Origin: JAJECS01 sp965262745
GTDB taxonomy: Bacteria; Chloroflexota; UBA11872
NCBI GenBank assembly: GCA_965262745.1
Contig: OZ253558.1
Coordinates: 1,860,001-1,924,000, forward strand
Direction of reading: 5' to 3'
DNA length: 64,000 nucleotides
The notes beneath the pieces were generated by a model. The model was given only the letters and a program-made list of their open reading frames with translations. It searched no databases and was not told the origin of the DNA. Of the stretch, positions 1 to 9,085 are shown in pieces (within the stretch, counting starts at the first letter, position 1; the number at the start of each line of letters is the position of its first letter). Both the position numbers and the translations under genes were made by a program.

Positions 1-2
1 AC

Positions 3-1814
3 ATCCTGGAGAAGATCGAGACCGGCCACATCCGGCTGCACGCGCGCGACACGGTTGAGCCCTCGCCCATGGCCCATGAGGTCGTGAGCGGCAAGCCCTA
101 TACCTACCTCGACGACGCGCCGATCGAGGAACGCCGGACGCGGGCCGTGAGCCTGCGGCGCGCACTGCCCGAGAGCGCCCGCGATCTTGGCGCCCTGGAC
201 GCGGATGCCATCGCCCAAGTTGCCGAGGGAGCCTGGCCCGATCCCCGCGAGGCAGAGGAGGCGCACGACGCCCTGCTGAGCCTGGTGGCGGTTGCCGAGT
301 CGGTCGTGGGCGATTGGCTCGACTGGTTGCATGACCTGCGGACGGCCGGCCGCGCCCTCAAGATTGGCGTCGCCGACGCGATCCTGTGGGCGGCGGCGGA
401 GCACACGCGAGCCCTGCGGCTGCTGTATCCCGAGGCGCAGATTCCGGATCTACGGCTGCCTCCCGGAGCGGAGCTTCCCGTGGATGATCGTGAATCGGCC
501 CGCCGGCTGCTGCTCCGGGGTCACGCCGAGGTCTCGGGTCCGTTCACGGCAGACGATCTGGCCGTGCGCACCGGCCTGCCGACCGAGGACGTGTCACGCG
601 GACTGATCCAACTCGAGGCGGGTGGATTTCTGCTGCGCGGTCAGTTCACCCCCGGCCTGGGCGCCGAGGAGTTCTGCGACCGGCGCCTGTTGGCCCGCAT
701 TCACCGCGCCACGCTCGATCGGTTGCGGCGCGCCATCGACCCGGTATCGGCGCAGGACTACATGCGCTTCCTGGTCGCTTGGCAGGGGCTCGAGCCGGCT
801 GGCCGGTTCGAGGGCCGTGCGGGCCTGCGCACCGCGATCGAGCGGCTGCAGGGCTTCGAAGCGCCAGTAGCCGCGTGGGAGAGCGTGCTCCTGCCCGGCC
901 GCGTGCGCGACTTCCAGCCGCGCTGGCTCGACGAACTGTGCCTGAGCGGCGAGGTGGCGTGGGGCCGCCTGTCGCGGCCGCGCTCCAATGCGAACGGCGG
1001 GGCGCCGATCACGGGGCACACACTGGCCGCAACGCGCGCGACGCCCATCACTCTCGTGCCGCGTCGGGACCTGAACCTGCTGCTTTTGGCCGCACGCGGC
1101 GAGGATGGCGGGCCGGCCCCGCCGCCAACGGCCGGCGCGGCCGGTGAAATCTACCGGCTGCTCAAGTCCCGCGGCGCGCTGTTCTTCGACGAGCTCGCCG
1201 CCGCCACCCGGCGCCTGCCAGTCGATGTTGAAGAGGGCTTGCGCGCCCTGATCGGCGGCGGATGGGTGACGTCCGACGGCTTCCACGGCGTTCGTGCGCT
1301 GGCCGGGCGGCGACGACGCAGCGGATCGCGGCGCCGCGGCGGCGGTCGGCACAGTCTGGGTGCGCCGGTCTCACCGCCGGGGCGATGGTCGCTCCTCGAG
1401 GCCGGTCCAGATGCTGAGGCTTTGGCCGACGACCTGGCGGAGGGCGTGGCACACGTCATGCTGGGACGTTACGGCGTCGTCTTCCGAGATTTGCGCCCAC
1501 GAGAGGCGTTCATGCTTCCCTGGCGCGACGTGCTCCGCGCCCTGCGGCGTCTCGAGGCCAGGGGCGTTGTGCGCGGCGGCCGGTTCGTGACGGGATTCGT
1601 CGGCGAGCAGTACGCCCTCCCCGAGGCCGTCACGGCCCTTCGCCGCCAGCGAGCCGCGCCGCTCAGCGACCTGCGGGTGCGCATCAGCGCCGTGGACCCG
1701 CTCAACCTGACAGGCGTCGTCACCCCGGGCGCGCGCGTTCCGGCGTATCCCGGACGATCCATCGAACTCGTCGACGGCCTGCCCTCCGTGGAGCAGGGCG
1801 CCGCCGCTCGCTGA
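3..1814 (+). CDS. lhr: Lhr-type large helicase, C-terminal part (5' end outside window)
   Basis: The reading frame is open from the first complete codon, so this is the C-terminal portion of a larger protein, about 603 residues of it. The segment SPMAHEVVSGKPYTYLDDAP followed by EERRTRAV is the usual start of the Lhr C-terminal extension (winged-helix and beta-barrel domains) after the two RecA-like helicase domains. The tail GVVTPGARVPAYPG is the typical Lhr ending. Lhr proteins are ATP-dependent 3'-5' helicases of superfamily 2 linked to DNA repair. A basic, Gly/Arg-rich low-complexity stretch lies near 1300-1370. The helicase core itself lies outside the window, so ATPase motifs cannot be checked. 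An internal ATG at 69 should not be taken as the start because homology continues upstream of it. Confidence 0.85.
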   Translation: MLEKIETGHIRLHARDTVEPSPMAHEVVSGKPYTYLDDAPIEERRTRAVSLRRALPESARDLGALDADAIAQVAEGAWPDPREAEEAHDALLSLVAVAESVVGDWLDWLHDLRTAGRALKIGVADAILWAAAEHTRALRLLYPEAQIPDLRLPPGAELPVDDRESARRLLLRGHAEVSGPFTADDLAVRTGLPTEDVSRGLIQLEAGGFLLRGQFTPGLGAEEFCDRRLLARIHRATLDRLRRAIDPVSAQDYMRFLVAWQGLEPAGRFEGRAGLRTAIERLQGFEAPVAAWESVLLPGRVRDFQPRWLDELCLSGEVAWGRLSRPRSNANGGAPITGHTLAATRATPITLVPRRDLNLLLLAARGEDGGPAPPPTAGAAGEIYRLLKSRGALFFDELAAATRRLPVDVEEGLRALIGGGWVTSDGFHGVRALAGRRRRSGSRRRGGGRHSLGAPVSPPGRWSLLEAGPDAEALADDLAEGVAHVMLGRYGVVFRDLRPREAFMLPWRDVLRALRRLEARGVVRGGRFVTGFVGEQYALPEAVTALRRQRAAPLSDLRVRISAVDPLNLTGVVTPGARVPAYPGRSIELVDGLPSVEQGAAAR

Positions 1815-2002
1815 CAGGACTGCCGCGGCGCTGCACAATCCACGAGGGGGCACGATGCGTAGTGTTTCAAAGCAACGCACTCTGTCTTGGAGTCCCGCTG
1901 CGATCGATAGAGAGACCCTGACGTGAGGAGCCTTCGACGACGTGCGCCGACGGCGCGCAGCCCGTCGCCCCATGCGCCATCGCCATGTACCGGAGATCAA
2001 GC

Positions 2003-3241
2003 ATGACGGATCGGATGCGGTGGTTGAGTCTGGCGGGCGCCCTTGCCGGCATTGCGGCGATCATCGCGGTGATTCTCGTTGTGGTGCAGCCGCCGCAAGC
2101 ACTCGACGGCGCCGGGGTGCCGGACGATCCCGTCACGCCGCAGACCGCACCCACGCCTGATGTTGCGGCCGCGGCCAGCCCGGCCGCGGCTGTCACGAAT
2201 CCACCCGTGGCCGTGGCAAGCCCGTCGGCAACCGTGGCAAGCCCCCAGGCAGCCACGGCAAGCCCGACAGTAGCCGTGGCAAGTCCCGCGGCAACCGCGG
2301 CGCCACCTGAGCCGGCCGGACCGCTCGCGCCGGAGTTTGTGCACGTGACCCAATGGCTCAACAGTCCGGCGCTGAGCCTGGCCGACCTGCGCGGACAGGT
2401 CGTGCTGATCGATGTGTGGACCTTCGGCTGCTACAACTGCCGCAACACCCTGCCGTACCTCCGCGACTGGCACGCGAAATACGCCTCCGAGGGTCTGCAA
2501 ATCGTAGGGGTGCACACGCCTGAGTTCGACTTCGAAAAAGTGGAAACCAATGTGCGGGACGCCATGATCCGGCTGGGCGTGACCTGGCCCGTGGCGATGG
2601 ACAACGACTTCGGCACCTGGCGCGCCTATCGAAACCGCTATTGGCCGCGCAAGTACTTGGTGGATCAGCAGGGCCATGTCCGCTTTGACGTGATCGGCGA
2701 AGGGTCCTACGCGGAGATGGAGCGCCGAATCCGGGAGTTGCTCACCGCCGGCGGGGCCTCCCTCGACCACATCCCAATCGGGGGCGTGGACGCCGGCGCT
2801 GCGTTCGCGCAGACGGCGCTGTACACCGGTGAAGCCTGGGAAGAGGGTCGCTTCGTGGCCAATGAAGGCGCGGCGGACGCGGGTCAACTCAGTCTCAGCG
2901 GCGCCTGGGTGGTGGAATCCGACCGGGTGCGGCCCGATGCGGCGACAGAGCTGACGTCTTGGGGCGCGACGGTCCGGGTGGCAACCGGCGCGGCCAACGT
3001 AGCCGCGGGGGCGACCTTGGATTCGCCGGTGCTGGTGGAAGTGACATTGGACGGTGCGCCCGTGCCTGAGCCGCTGCGCGGCGCTCACGTCTATGCCGCC
3101 GAAGACGGAGCGACGTTCATCGCGGTGGGCGCATTCGGCACCTACGGGCTGCTGCGCAACGCCGGGGACGCGCCGCGCGAGTTGCGGCTGCACACGGCCG
3201 ATGCCGGCCTGACGCTCTATACGTTCACCTTCGGGGCGTAG
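2003..3241 (+). CDS. TlpA/DipZ-like thioredoxin-fold protein, membrane anchored
   Basis: A 412-residue extracytoplasmic thiol-redox protein. A hydrophobic anchor lies at about residues 7-29. It is followed by an Ala/Pro/Val/Ser-rich spacer (about 40-110), then a redoxin domain with active-site C143-Y-N-C146. The C-terminal beta-rich domain ends in FTFG, as in the C-terminal domain of mycobacterial DipZ. The ATG at 2003 is chosen over the ATG at 1985 because GGAG at 1992-1995 sits seven bases upstream of it. A ccdA gene starts 11 bases after the stop, so the two probably form an operon. CcdA would pass reducing power from cytoplasmic thioredoxin to this protein for cytochrome c maturation or disulfide reduction. 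In DipZ the modules are fused; here they are two genes. Confidence 0.85.
   Translation: MTDRMRWLSLAGALAGIAAIIAVILVVVQPPQALDGAGVPDDPVTPQTAPTPDVAAAASPAAAVTNPPVAVASPSATVASPQAATASPTVAVASPAATAAPPEPAGPLAPEFVHVTQWLNSPALSLADLRGQVVLIDVWTFGCYNCRNTLPYLRDWHAKYASEGLQIVGVHTPEFDFEKVETNVRDAMIRLGVTWPVAMDNDFGTWRAYRNRYWPRKYLVDQQGHVRFDVIGEGSYAEMERRIRELLTAGGASLDHIPIGGVDAGAAFAQTALYTGEAWEEGRFVANEGAADAGQLSLSGAWVVESDRVRPDAATELTSWGATVRVATGAANVAAGATLDSPVLVEVTLDGAPVPEPLRGAHVYAAEDGATFIAVGAFGTYGLLRNAGDAPRELRLHTADAGLTLYTFTFGA
2207..2301 (+). repeat. In-frame Val/Ala/Ser/Pro coding repeats
   Basis: Degenerate direct repeats of a unit like GCCGTGGCAAGCCCG encode repeated VASP/TASP-like motifs in the spacer between the membrane anchor and the redoxin domain of the TlpA-like protein. 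Such tracts can change length by slippage and probably act as a flexible wall-spanning linker. Confidence 0.7.
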
Positions 3242-3252
3242 GCCCTTCTCCG

Positions 3253-3969
3253 GTGGACCAGTCGCTCAACCTGGCGGTGGCGTTTGGGGCCGGCGCGGCG
3301 TCGTTCATAGCGCCGTGCACGCTCGCGCTGGTGCCGGCCTACGTGCTGTATCTGGGCGGCCTCACCCTGAGCGACAGCGACGCGGCAGGGGCGCGCGCGA
3401 CCCGAGGCGCGACATTGCGCAGCGTCCTCGCGTTCACGCTGGGATTCACTGGGGTATTCGTCATCCTCGGCGCATCGCTTGGAGCGCTCACCCAGACGCT
3501 CGCCGACCATTCGGTATGGCTGAACCGAGTCGGCGGCGCCCTCATCATCCTGCTCGGGCTGATGACCGTGGGGTTGCTGCGACTGCCGGTGGCGCAGCAA
3601 GGTTTCATCGTGCGGCCTCGGGTATCCCGCCAGCTGCACGTCGCCGGCTCGCTCTTGATCGGCGGGGCATTCGCGCTGAGTTGGGTTCCCTGTGTGGGGC
3701 CGATCCTCGGAGCGATCCTGGTGCTGGCGGCCACTACGGCATCCGTAGGCGACGGCGCCCTGCTGCTCTTGGCGTACTCGCTGGGCCTCATGCTCCCATT
3801 TGCGGCCGCGGGCGCGTTCTCGGGCTGGACGCGCGCGCTCCTGCAGCGTCATGGCCATGCCCTCAACTACGCGACCCACGTCGGCGGCGCCCTGCTCATT
3901 GCGCTGGGGATCGTGGTATTTACGAATCTGATGCCGGTCATCGCCCGATATATTCCAATTGGCGTATGA
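3253..3969 (+). CDS. ccdA: Cytochrome c biogenesis protein CcdA
   Basis: A 238-residue integral membrane protein with about six hydrophobic helices. It is a member of the CcdA/DsbD transmembrane family, which shuttles electrons from cytoplasmic thioredoxin across the membrane. The two Pro-Cys motifs that carry the redox pair are visible: APCTLALVPAY near residue 23 and WVPCVGPILGAIL near residue 149. The length is normal for stand-alone CcdA. The start is GTG, 11 bases after the stop of the TlpA-like gene, which is its likely redox partner. Confidence 0.9.
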   Translation: MDQSLNLAVAFGAGAASFIAPCTLALVPAYVLYLGGLTLSDSDAAGARATRGATLRSVLAFTLGFTGVFVILGASLGALTQTLADHSVWLNRVGGALIILLGLMTVGLLRLPVAQQGFIVRPRVSRQLHVAGSLLIGGAFALSWVPCVGPILGAILVLAATTASVGDGALLLLAYSLGLMLPFAAAGAFSGWTRALLQRHGHALNYATHVGGALLIALGIVVFTNLMPVIARYIPIGV

Positions 3970-4075
3970 CGGGCGCGGCGGACCGAATAGAATGAAAAAG
4001 GCCGTGGGCACGCGTCGACCGGCATAGGGTCCACCACGGAAGCGGACGCGTGGACGATGGGACGGAGCGAATAGC

Positions 4076-5551
4076 ATGACCAGCACGCCAGACAGACAGG
4101 CTCTCGCGCGCCTTGCGGCCGCCATCGGGCAGCTGCTTCCGGTAGACGGTGAGCGCTCACTGACGGCCGTGGCCCAGAAATTCGATCTCGACGTTGCGCC
4201 CGCGGTTGACGCGGAGTACTACGCTGGGCGGCTGATCGCCGAAGCCAGCCGCACCGACACGCTCGGAGATGTCGTGCGTGCCGTCATCGAGTCGGGCGTC
4301 GTCTATCGACGGGACGCGCGCGAGCCCGTCGATGCCGCCGAATATGCCGAGTTGTCCACAGCCACGGAGGCGTTCGCGATAACCCTCGCACCATTCGCGG
4401 AAATCGACGGCTCCGCCCAACAGGGCGATGCCTCCGAGCGGCGCACCCGGCTGCTTCGCGCCATGTTCGCCCTCTACTCAGACATGATGAGCGGGCCTGC
4501 CGACGAGCGCAGACTCAAGCTGGCCAACGTCATGGGCGGCTTGCTCCGAGCCAATGACATCGAGATTTTGCGTCTGCCGCACGCTCGCGCGAACGATGTC
4601 CACGGGGTCGTACGCATGGGCGGCATCGAGCATTTGATGGTCGGCCTATGGGAAGTGGGCGACGACCCGCTGGCGATCGATTCCACGGAACAGTCCATCC
4701 ACGTGCATGATCGGCGCACGCTGATCGTGGCCGTCCAGGGGTTTCCGCGCGATTTGCGGCTCGATCCCGACCGCGACCGTCGCAAGGTGCTCTTCGATGG
4801 CCGCGATCTCACGCTGCTCCTGGAAGGCCGCTGGAACCTGCCGCACGCCGTGCGCTGGAAGGCTCGCGAGCAGCGCGAGACGGGGGCGTTTGCGCGACTG
4901 CCGATGAGCCCGCCCCAGAACGATCCGACGGCGCTCGCCCTCTCGTCGGACACCCCCACAGACATCGTCGAGGTTGACGCCGAGCAGAAGACCGTGGCGG
5001 CCAACGTCTCCGAGTTCGACGAGACGATCTCAGAGGAGCTCGAGGCGTCCGAAGCCGAGGCGAAGCGCCTGCGCACGATCGGCATCGCGCTGGCGTCGCT
5101 GGTGGTGGCCGTGATCATTGGACTGTTCATCAATGCAAAGGTGCAAGAATCGATCCAAGCCGGGCACCTCGATACCGCGAGTTCCATGGCGCTGCGCGCC
5201 GCCCAGGCGCAAGAAGATGCCTTCGAACGGCTCGAGACCACCGGCCTGGCCCGCTACTTCGAAGACTCCATTATCGCTTCCATTCAGCAGCAGATTAACC
5301 AACTGCGCGGCGCGGGTGTCCGCATCACCGCCCGCGTTGACCGGGAAGTCCTGCGCGAGAACTCAGCCGTGCAGGACGAGCAGGCATTCATCACCTTTCG
5401 CGAGAGCGGCGTAACCGAGATTCGCAACCTCAGTGACGGACAGATCAGAAGTAGCAATCAGGCATACCGCGCGATCCTCGGCTTCCTCATGACTCGAGCC
5501 GAGAGCGGTGATTGGCTCGTAGTCGGTCAGCGGGAGTTCGATAGCGGCTGA
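4076..5551 (+). CDS. Membrane protein with possible degenerate nuclease-like domain
   Basis: I do not recognise this 491-residue protein as a whole. Residues 1-150 are mostly helical. Around 170-265 the pattern resembles the end of restriction-endonuclease-like (PD-(D/E)XK fold) domains: beta strands, then LFDGRDLTLLLEGRWNL, then a basic helix. I see no intact catalytic D...E-x-K set, so the domain may be degenerate. An acidic linker (about 300-330) precedes one transmembrane helix at about 334-355. A polar C-terminal domain of about 135 residues follows, probably outside the cell. It is not closely coupled to either neighbour: ccdA ends 106 bases upstream and tRNA-Cys follows. The gene call is firm; the domain assignment is a weak inference. 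Confidence 0.7.
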   Translation: MTSTPDRQALARLAAAIGQLLPVDGERSLTAVAQKFDLDVAPAVDAEYYAGRLIAEASRTDTLGDVVRAVIESGVVYRRDAREPVDAAEYAELSTATEAFAITLAPFAEIDGSAQQGDASERRTRLLRAMFALYSDMMSGPADERRLKLANVMGGLLRANDIEILRLPHARANDVHGVVRMGGIEHLMVGLWEVGDDPLAIDSTEQSIHVHDRRTLIVAVQGFPRDLRLDPDRDRRKVLFDGRDLTLLLEGRWNLPHAVRWKAREQRETGAFARLPMSPPQNDPTALALSSDTPTDIVEVDAEQKTVAANVSEFDETISEELEASEAEAKRLRTIGIALASLVVAVIIGLFINAKVQESIQAGHLDTASSMALRAAQAQEDAFERLETTGLARYFEDSIIASIQQQINQLRGAGVRITARVDREVLRENSAVQDEQAFITFRESGVTEIRNLSDGQIRSSNQAYRAILGFLMTRAESGDWLVVGQREFDSG

Positions 5552-5636
5552 CCCCAGGGTCGGCTGTACCGGGCCGCGGCGACGTTAGGTATTCTGGCGC
5601 GCGGTTGTTTGGGGCTGCCAAGGCTTGCGGCCGCCG

Positions 5637-5711
5637 GGCGACGTAGCCAAGTGGGAAGGCGGGGGTCTGCAAAACCCCTATTCCTCGGTTCGATTCCGAG
5701 CGTCGCCTCCA
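5637..5711 (+). tRNA. tRNA-Cys (GCA)
   Basis: A full cloverleaf can be drawn. The acceptor stem GGCGACG pairs perfectly with CGTCGCC. The anticodon stem GGGGT/ACCCC carries loop CTGCAAA with anticodon GCA at 5669-5671. The T stem CTCGG/CCGAG encloses TTCGATT. The CCA end is encoded at 5709-5711. A TATTCT element at 5590-5595 could be its -10 box. Confidence 0.97.
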
Positions 5712-5806
5712 GCGGGTGTCCGCGCCACGCCCGTGATCGGTGTGTCGCGGCTATGCGCGGCGGTTCGCGCCGCCTGGCAACCGCGCGACTTCGCCGGTCC
5801 GTCTGC

Positions 5807-7627
5807 TCAGCTGTGCGCGACGCGACGCACGCGATCCCAAACCTGCTCGATGAACTCGCGCCCCGGGCTTCCCGGCGGCACCGTCAGAAACTCATCGCGC
5901 CCGGCACGGGCGTGGAGCCATGCGACGACGATATTTCGATGATCGACCGAGACGGTGTCGGTCGGCTCGCGAGGCGCCAGTATCTGATGCACCGCGCGCC
6001 GAACGTCGGCACGGCGGGGACGCGCCAGGGAAACATGCTGAGCGATTTGCCCGTCCTCAATTCGCGCGATCTCCGCGTCGCCCGGCTGCCGGGCGGCATC
6101 CACGACAATCACGCGCTCACCCCCAAGTCCGCCGGCGAGCGGCAGACGCTCAACGCGCGCCCGCCGCAGCCGCTGCACGATCACCTCACGCTCATCGTCC
6201 GCGGCGTCGGTGCTGGAGACGACGGCGATTGCCGCCTCGCGGCCATGTGTGAGATAGGCCATAGCCGCGGCACGCCGCCAGGGCTCGACACAGGCCACGC
6301 TCCGAGCCGGCATGTCCAGCAGGCGGCGCGCGGCTTGCGCAGCCAGCCGCGCATCACGCGCCGTGCGGTAGGGCCCCACATAGTTGCCCGCATCGCCGCG
6401 CACGGTTGCCGCAGCGTTCACGACCGCCGCCTCGGCGGGGCCGACGTGCACGAGCAATCGTGAAGCCCGGCGCTGACGCTGCACGTTGTACACCGGCGTC
6501 AGCTCGGCGATCAGCTCCGCTTCCCGCAGCAGGGCGCGTAGCTCCGATCCGGTGACTTCCCAGTCGACGCGGTCGATCCGCGGCAGCATGTCGGCTCGCT
6601 GCCGGACGAAGCTCTGCGACGTAGTGAAGTGCGCGCGTACGCGGCGCTGCAGCGAAACGGTCTTGCCGACGTAGAGCGCCCGGCCCGCCACGTCGCGAAA
6701 CACGTAGTTTCCGGCAGATGGCGGAAGGTTGCGCGAGGCCCAGCGGGCAAGCTCCTTGGCGCGCTGCGGCATTGGACCCTCCGGCCCACCTTCCTCACCC
6801 AGCGCGCGCAGCGCCTCCACGGTTGTGACGTCCTTCGCGCGCGCACGGTCGAGCAGCGCCGCAAACAGCTGGTTGGTGGCGCGGGCGTCTGGGAGCGCCC
6901 GGTGGCGGGGCGCCTCATGTCCACCGAGCAGCTCGAGCGCATCGGCCAGGCCGGAGACTTCGGCCTCCGGCATCAGCACCTGCATCAACTCCATCGTGTC
7001 GAGGCCATCGCCGGGAAAGAGCGGACGCTGGGCCCATACGGCCTCGCGGTTGAGGTAGCCAAGATCGGTGGGCAAGTTGTGCGCCACCAGCACCGCCCCG
7101 GATTGGAAGTCCCGAAAGTCGTCGATCACGGTTTCAATCGGCGGTGCGTCGACCAGCATCTCCTCGGTGACGCCGGTGTAGCGCGTGATGAACTTGGAGA
7201 CGCGACCGGGAATGCGGACCAGGGACTCGAACGTGCCGACGACAGCGCCATCGCGCACGCGTTCGGCGCCGATCTCGAGAACGCGATGGCGGCCGCCGCG
7301 CCCGCCGTTGGTCTCGATATCGAAGATCACGAACTCGGCTTGGTCCAAGCTTTGGGCCCGGTGGCGCCACGCCGCCAGCTCCCACTGACCCGCCGAGGCG
7401 CGCCGCAAGCGGTCGTCCTTCAGCAGGAGCGGCTCCAGAGCGCGCGTCGCGATGGCGGCGGCCTTGGACTCCACGTGCAGCACCGCCTGTGCCAGATGCT
7501 CCAGCGACAACGGGCGGTCGGCTTCGGCCAGCTCGCCGATCGCGGCTTCAACGAGTGCGCTGCGGCGCGGCCGCGCTCCTCCGTTTACCGAGGTCACGCG
7601 GCGCCTGCGCGGCGCGTCATTCCTCAC
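5807..7627 (-). CDS. DEDDh 3'-5' exonuclease fused to GIY-YIG nuclease domain
   Basis: A 606-residue two-nuclease protein. A helical N-terminal region (about 20-95) precedes a DnaQ-type exonuclease starting at FDIETNG (DxE) with HNLPTD in the middle and HRALPDAR at the end, so the DEDDh set appears complete. At about residue 300 a GIY-YIG domain follows (NYVFRDVAGRALYVGKT), as in the N-terminal part of UvrC and Cho. Such fusions are known in actinobacteria and are thought to act in DNA repair incision or trimming; the substrate is not known from sequence. The start is GTG at 7627, overlapping the stop of the upstream holin-like gene by 11 bases, which suggests translational coupling. A downstream in-frame GTG is an alternative start. 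Confidence 0.85.
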   Translation of the reverse strand: MRNDAPRRRRVTSVNGGARPRRSALVEAAIGELAEADRPLSLEHLAQAVLHVESKAAAIATRALEPLLLKDDRLRRASAGQWELAAWRHRAQSLDQAEFVIFDIETNGGRGGRHRVLEIGAERVRDGAVVGTFESLVRIPGRVSKFITRYTGVTEEMLVDAPPIETVIDDFRDFQSGAVLVAHNLPTDLGYLNREAVWAQRPLFPGDGLDTMELMQVLMPEAEVSGLADALELLGGHEAPRHRALPDARATNQLFAALLDRARAKDVTTVEALRALGEEGGPEGPMPQRAKELARWASRNLPPSAGNYVFRDVAGRALYVGKTVSLQRRVRAHFTTSQSFVRQRADMLPRIDRVDWEVTGSELRALLREAELIAELTPVYNVQRQRRASRLLVHVGPAEAAVVNAAATVRGDAGNYVGPYRTARDARLAAQAARRLLDMPARSVACVEPWRRAAAMAYLTHGREAAIAVVSSTDAADDEREVIVQRLRRARVERLPLAGGLGGERVIVVDAARQPGDAEIARIEDGQIAQHVSLARPRRADVRRAVHQILAPREPTDTVSVDHRNIVVAWLHARAGRDEFLTVPPGSPGREFIEQVWDRVRRVAHS

Positions 7628-8012
7628 GGCCCCCGAGCACGACCGATCCGGCCACGTTGATCAGGCCAACGATGATCGATCCGACCACCGCGCCGATCAC
7701 GGTGCGGATTTCGATGGCCTCGACGGTCTGAGCCGCCAGCCAAAAGACGGCCGCGCTTACCACGACGTGCGAGAGCCCCAGCGTCAGCATGCCGAGCACA
7801 CAGGTGACCGGCTTGAGCAGCAGATCCACCACGGGCCGGACGTACGCGTTGACCAGCGCGAGAACAGCGGCAAACGCCGTGATCGTGATCCAGAAGTCGC
7901 GCGTTCCCTCGGGTGGAAACGCGATGCCGTCGGGGACAAACGCCGCCACCGCCAGCACCGCGAAGAAGCACGTCACCAATCGCGCGAGCAGGTAGCGCAA
8001 CTCGCGGGTCAT
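7617..8012 (-). CDS. Phage-holin-4-like small membrane protein (PF04020 type)
   Basis: A 131-residue protein of four predicted transmembrane helices. The NAYVRPVVDLLLKPVTCVLGMLTLGL segment between the second and third helices (quoted here only to locate it, residues about 60-85) is characteristic of the PF04020 family. Despite the family's name these are ordinary chromosomal membrane proteins of unknown function. It lies upstream of, and overlaps, the exonuclease/GIY-YIG gene. No phage genes surround it. Confidence 0.75.
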   Translation of the reverse strand: MTRELRYLLARLVTCFFAVLAVAAFVPDGIAFPPEGTRDFWITITAFAAVLALVNAYVRPVVDLLLKPVTCVLGMLTLGLSHVVVSAAVFWLAAQTVEAIEIRTVIGAVVGSIIVGLINVAGSVVLGGREE

Positions 8013-8051
8013 GCCTGACCCATCGCAGTGTCTGCGGCAGCGACCGCAAGT

Positions 8052-8951
8052 CTAGGCGGAGGCGCCGGAGCGAACCTCCACACCCGCAAGCTCCTCGAGT
8101 GGCTTGATCAGCGCCGCGGCATCCAGGTCGCCCAGGCCCTTGTGGCGCGTCTCTTGATAGAGCTGGTCGGCCAGCGTCGTCGCCAACAGGCGCACGTTGC
8201 TGCGCCGTCCCAGCGCCAGCGCCAGCCCCAAGTCCTTGAGCAACAGCTCGACGCCGAATCGAGCCTCAAAGTCGCCCGGGAACACCAGGTTCGGCATGTC
8301 CACTTCCATGCAGCGGCTGGCGGCGTAGGCGCCCATGAGCGTATCGAAGAGCTGCTGCGGGTCGATGCCGTTCTTGACCGCCAGGACGAAGGCCTCGGCA
8401 TTCGCGGCGCGCACCCCGGCGATGATCATCTGATTCGCCAGCTTGGCCACGCAGCCAGCACCCACCGGGCCGAAGTGCTGCACATTGCCGCCCACGATAT
8501 CGAGCAGCTCTTGTCCGGCGGCAAAATCCTCCGTGGTGCCGCCGACGAACACGGCGAGCGTCCCAGCGGTGGCTCCCGCCGGACCTCCGCTCACGGGAGC
8601 GTCAAGGTAGCCGACACCCTTGCCGGCGGCCTCAGCCGCGCATTTCTGCGCGGTGTCGGGTCCGTTGGTGCCAAAGTCGATCCAGAGCTGGCCGTCGCGG
8701 GCCGTCTCGATGGCTCCGTTCTCGCCCATCAGGATCGCCTCGGAATCTTCCGGCAGCGGCACGTTGAGGCACACCACATCCGCCTCAGCAGCGACCTCTG
8801 CCGGCGTGGCAGCAGCCGTGCCGCCATCGGCGACAAAGTCGTCGACCTTGCCTCGACTGCGGTTGTGCACGATCAGGTCATGCCCGGCCGCCCGTAGATT
8901 CGTCGCCATGGGAAGCCCCATCTTGCCGAGGCCGATATATCCAATTCGCAT
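8052..8951 (-). CDS. NAD(P)-dependent 3-hydroxyisobutyrate dehydrogenase-family protein
   Basis: A 299-residue beta-hydroxyacid dehydrogenase. The N-terminal Rossmann motif GYIGLGKMGLPMA binds NAD(P). The substrate motif DAPVSGGPAGATAGTLA lies at about 117-132, and the catalytic lysine is K170 in GAGCVAKLANQ. Family members oxidise 3-hydroxyisobutyrate, tartronate semialdehyde or related hydroxy acids; the exact substrate cannot be read from sequence. AAGGAG lies about ten bases upstream of the ATG. A methylmalonate-semialdehyde dehydrogenase at 46.2 kb could act later in the same valine route, but the two genes are far apart. Confidence 0.85.
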   Translation of the reverse strand: MRIGYIGLGKMGLPMATNLRAAGHDLIVHNRSRGKVDDFVADGGTAAATPAEVAAEADVVCLNVPLPEDSEAILMGENGAIETARDGQLWIDFGTNGPDTAQKCAAEAAGKGVGYLDAPVSGGPAGATAGTLAVFVGGTTEDFAAGQELLDIVGGNVQHFGPVGAGCVAKLANQMIIAGVRAANAEAFVLAVKNGIDPQQLFDTLMGAYAASRCMEVDMPNLVFPGDFEARFGVELLLKDLGLALALGRRSNVRLLATTLADQLYQETRHKGLGDLDAAALIKPLEELAGVEVRSGASA

Positions 8952-9085
8952 GCGCGCGCAACTCCTTAGGCACTGACGTCAGACCCGCAGCGCGCCGCAG
9001 CACTCATCCCGCCCGCGGGTGCGAGCGGTCGGCGTCCACGCTGCCGCTAGGCTACTCCCAGCCTATGCAAACCATACCAACGGAC

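Noticed and set aside
7617..8012. Holin-named gene as evidence for a prophage
   Set aside because: The family is widespread in chromosomes and no phage structural, lysis or integrase genes are present.
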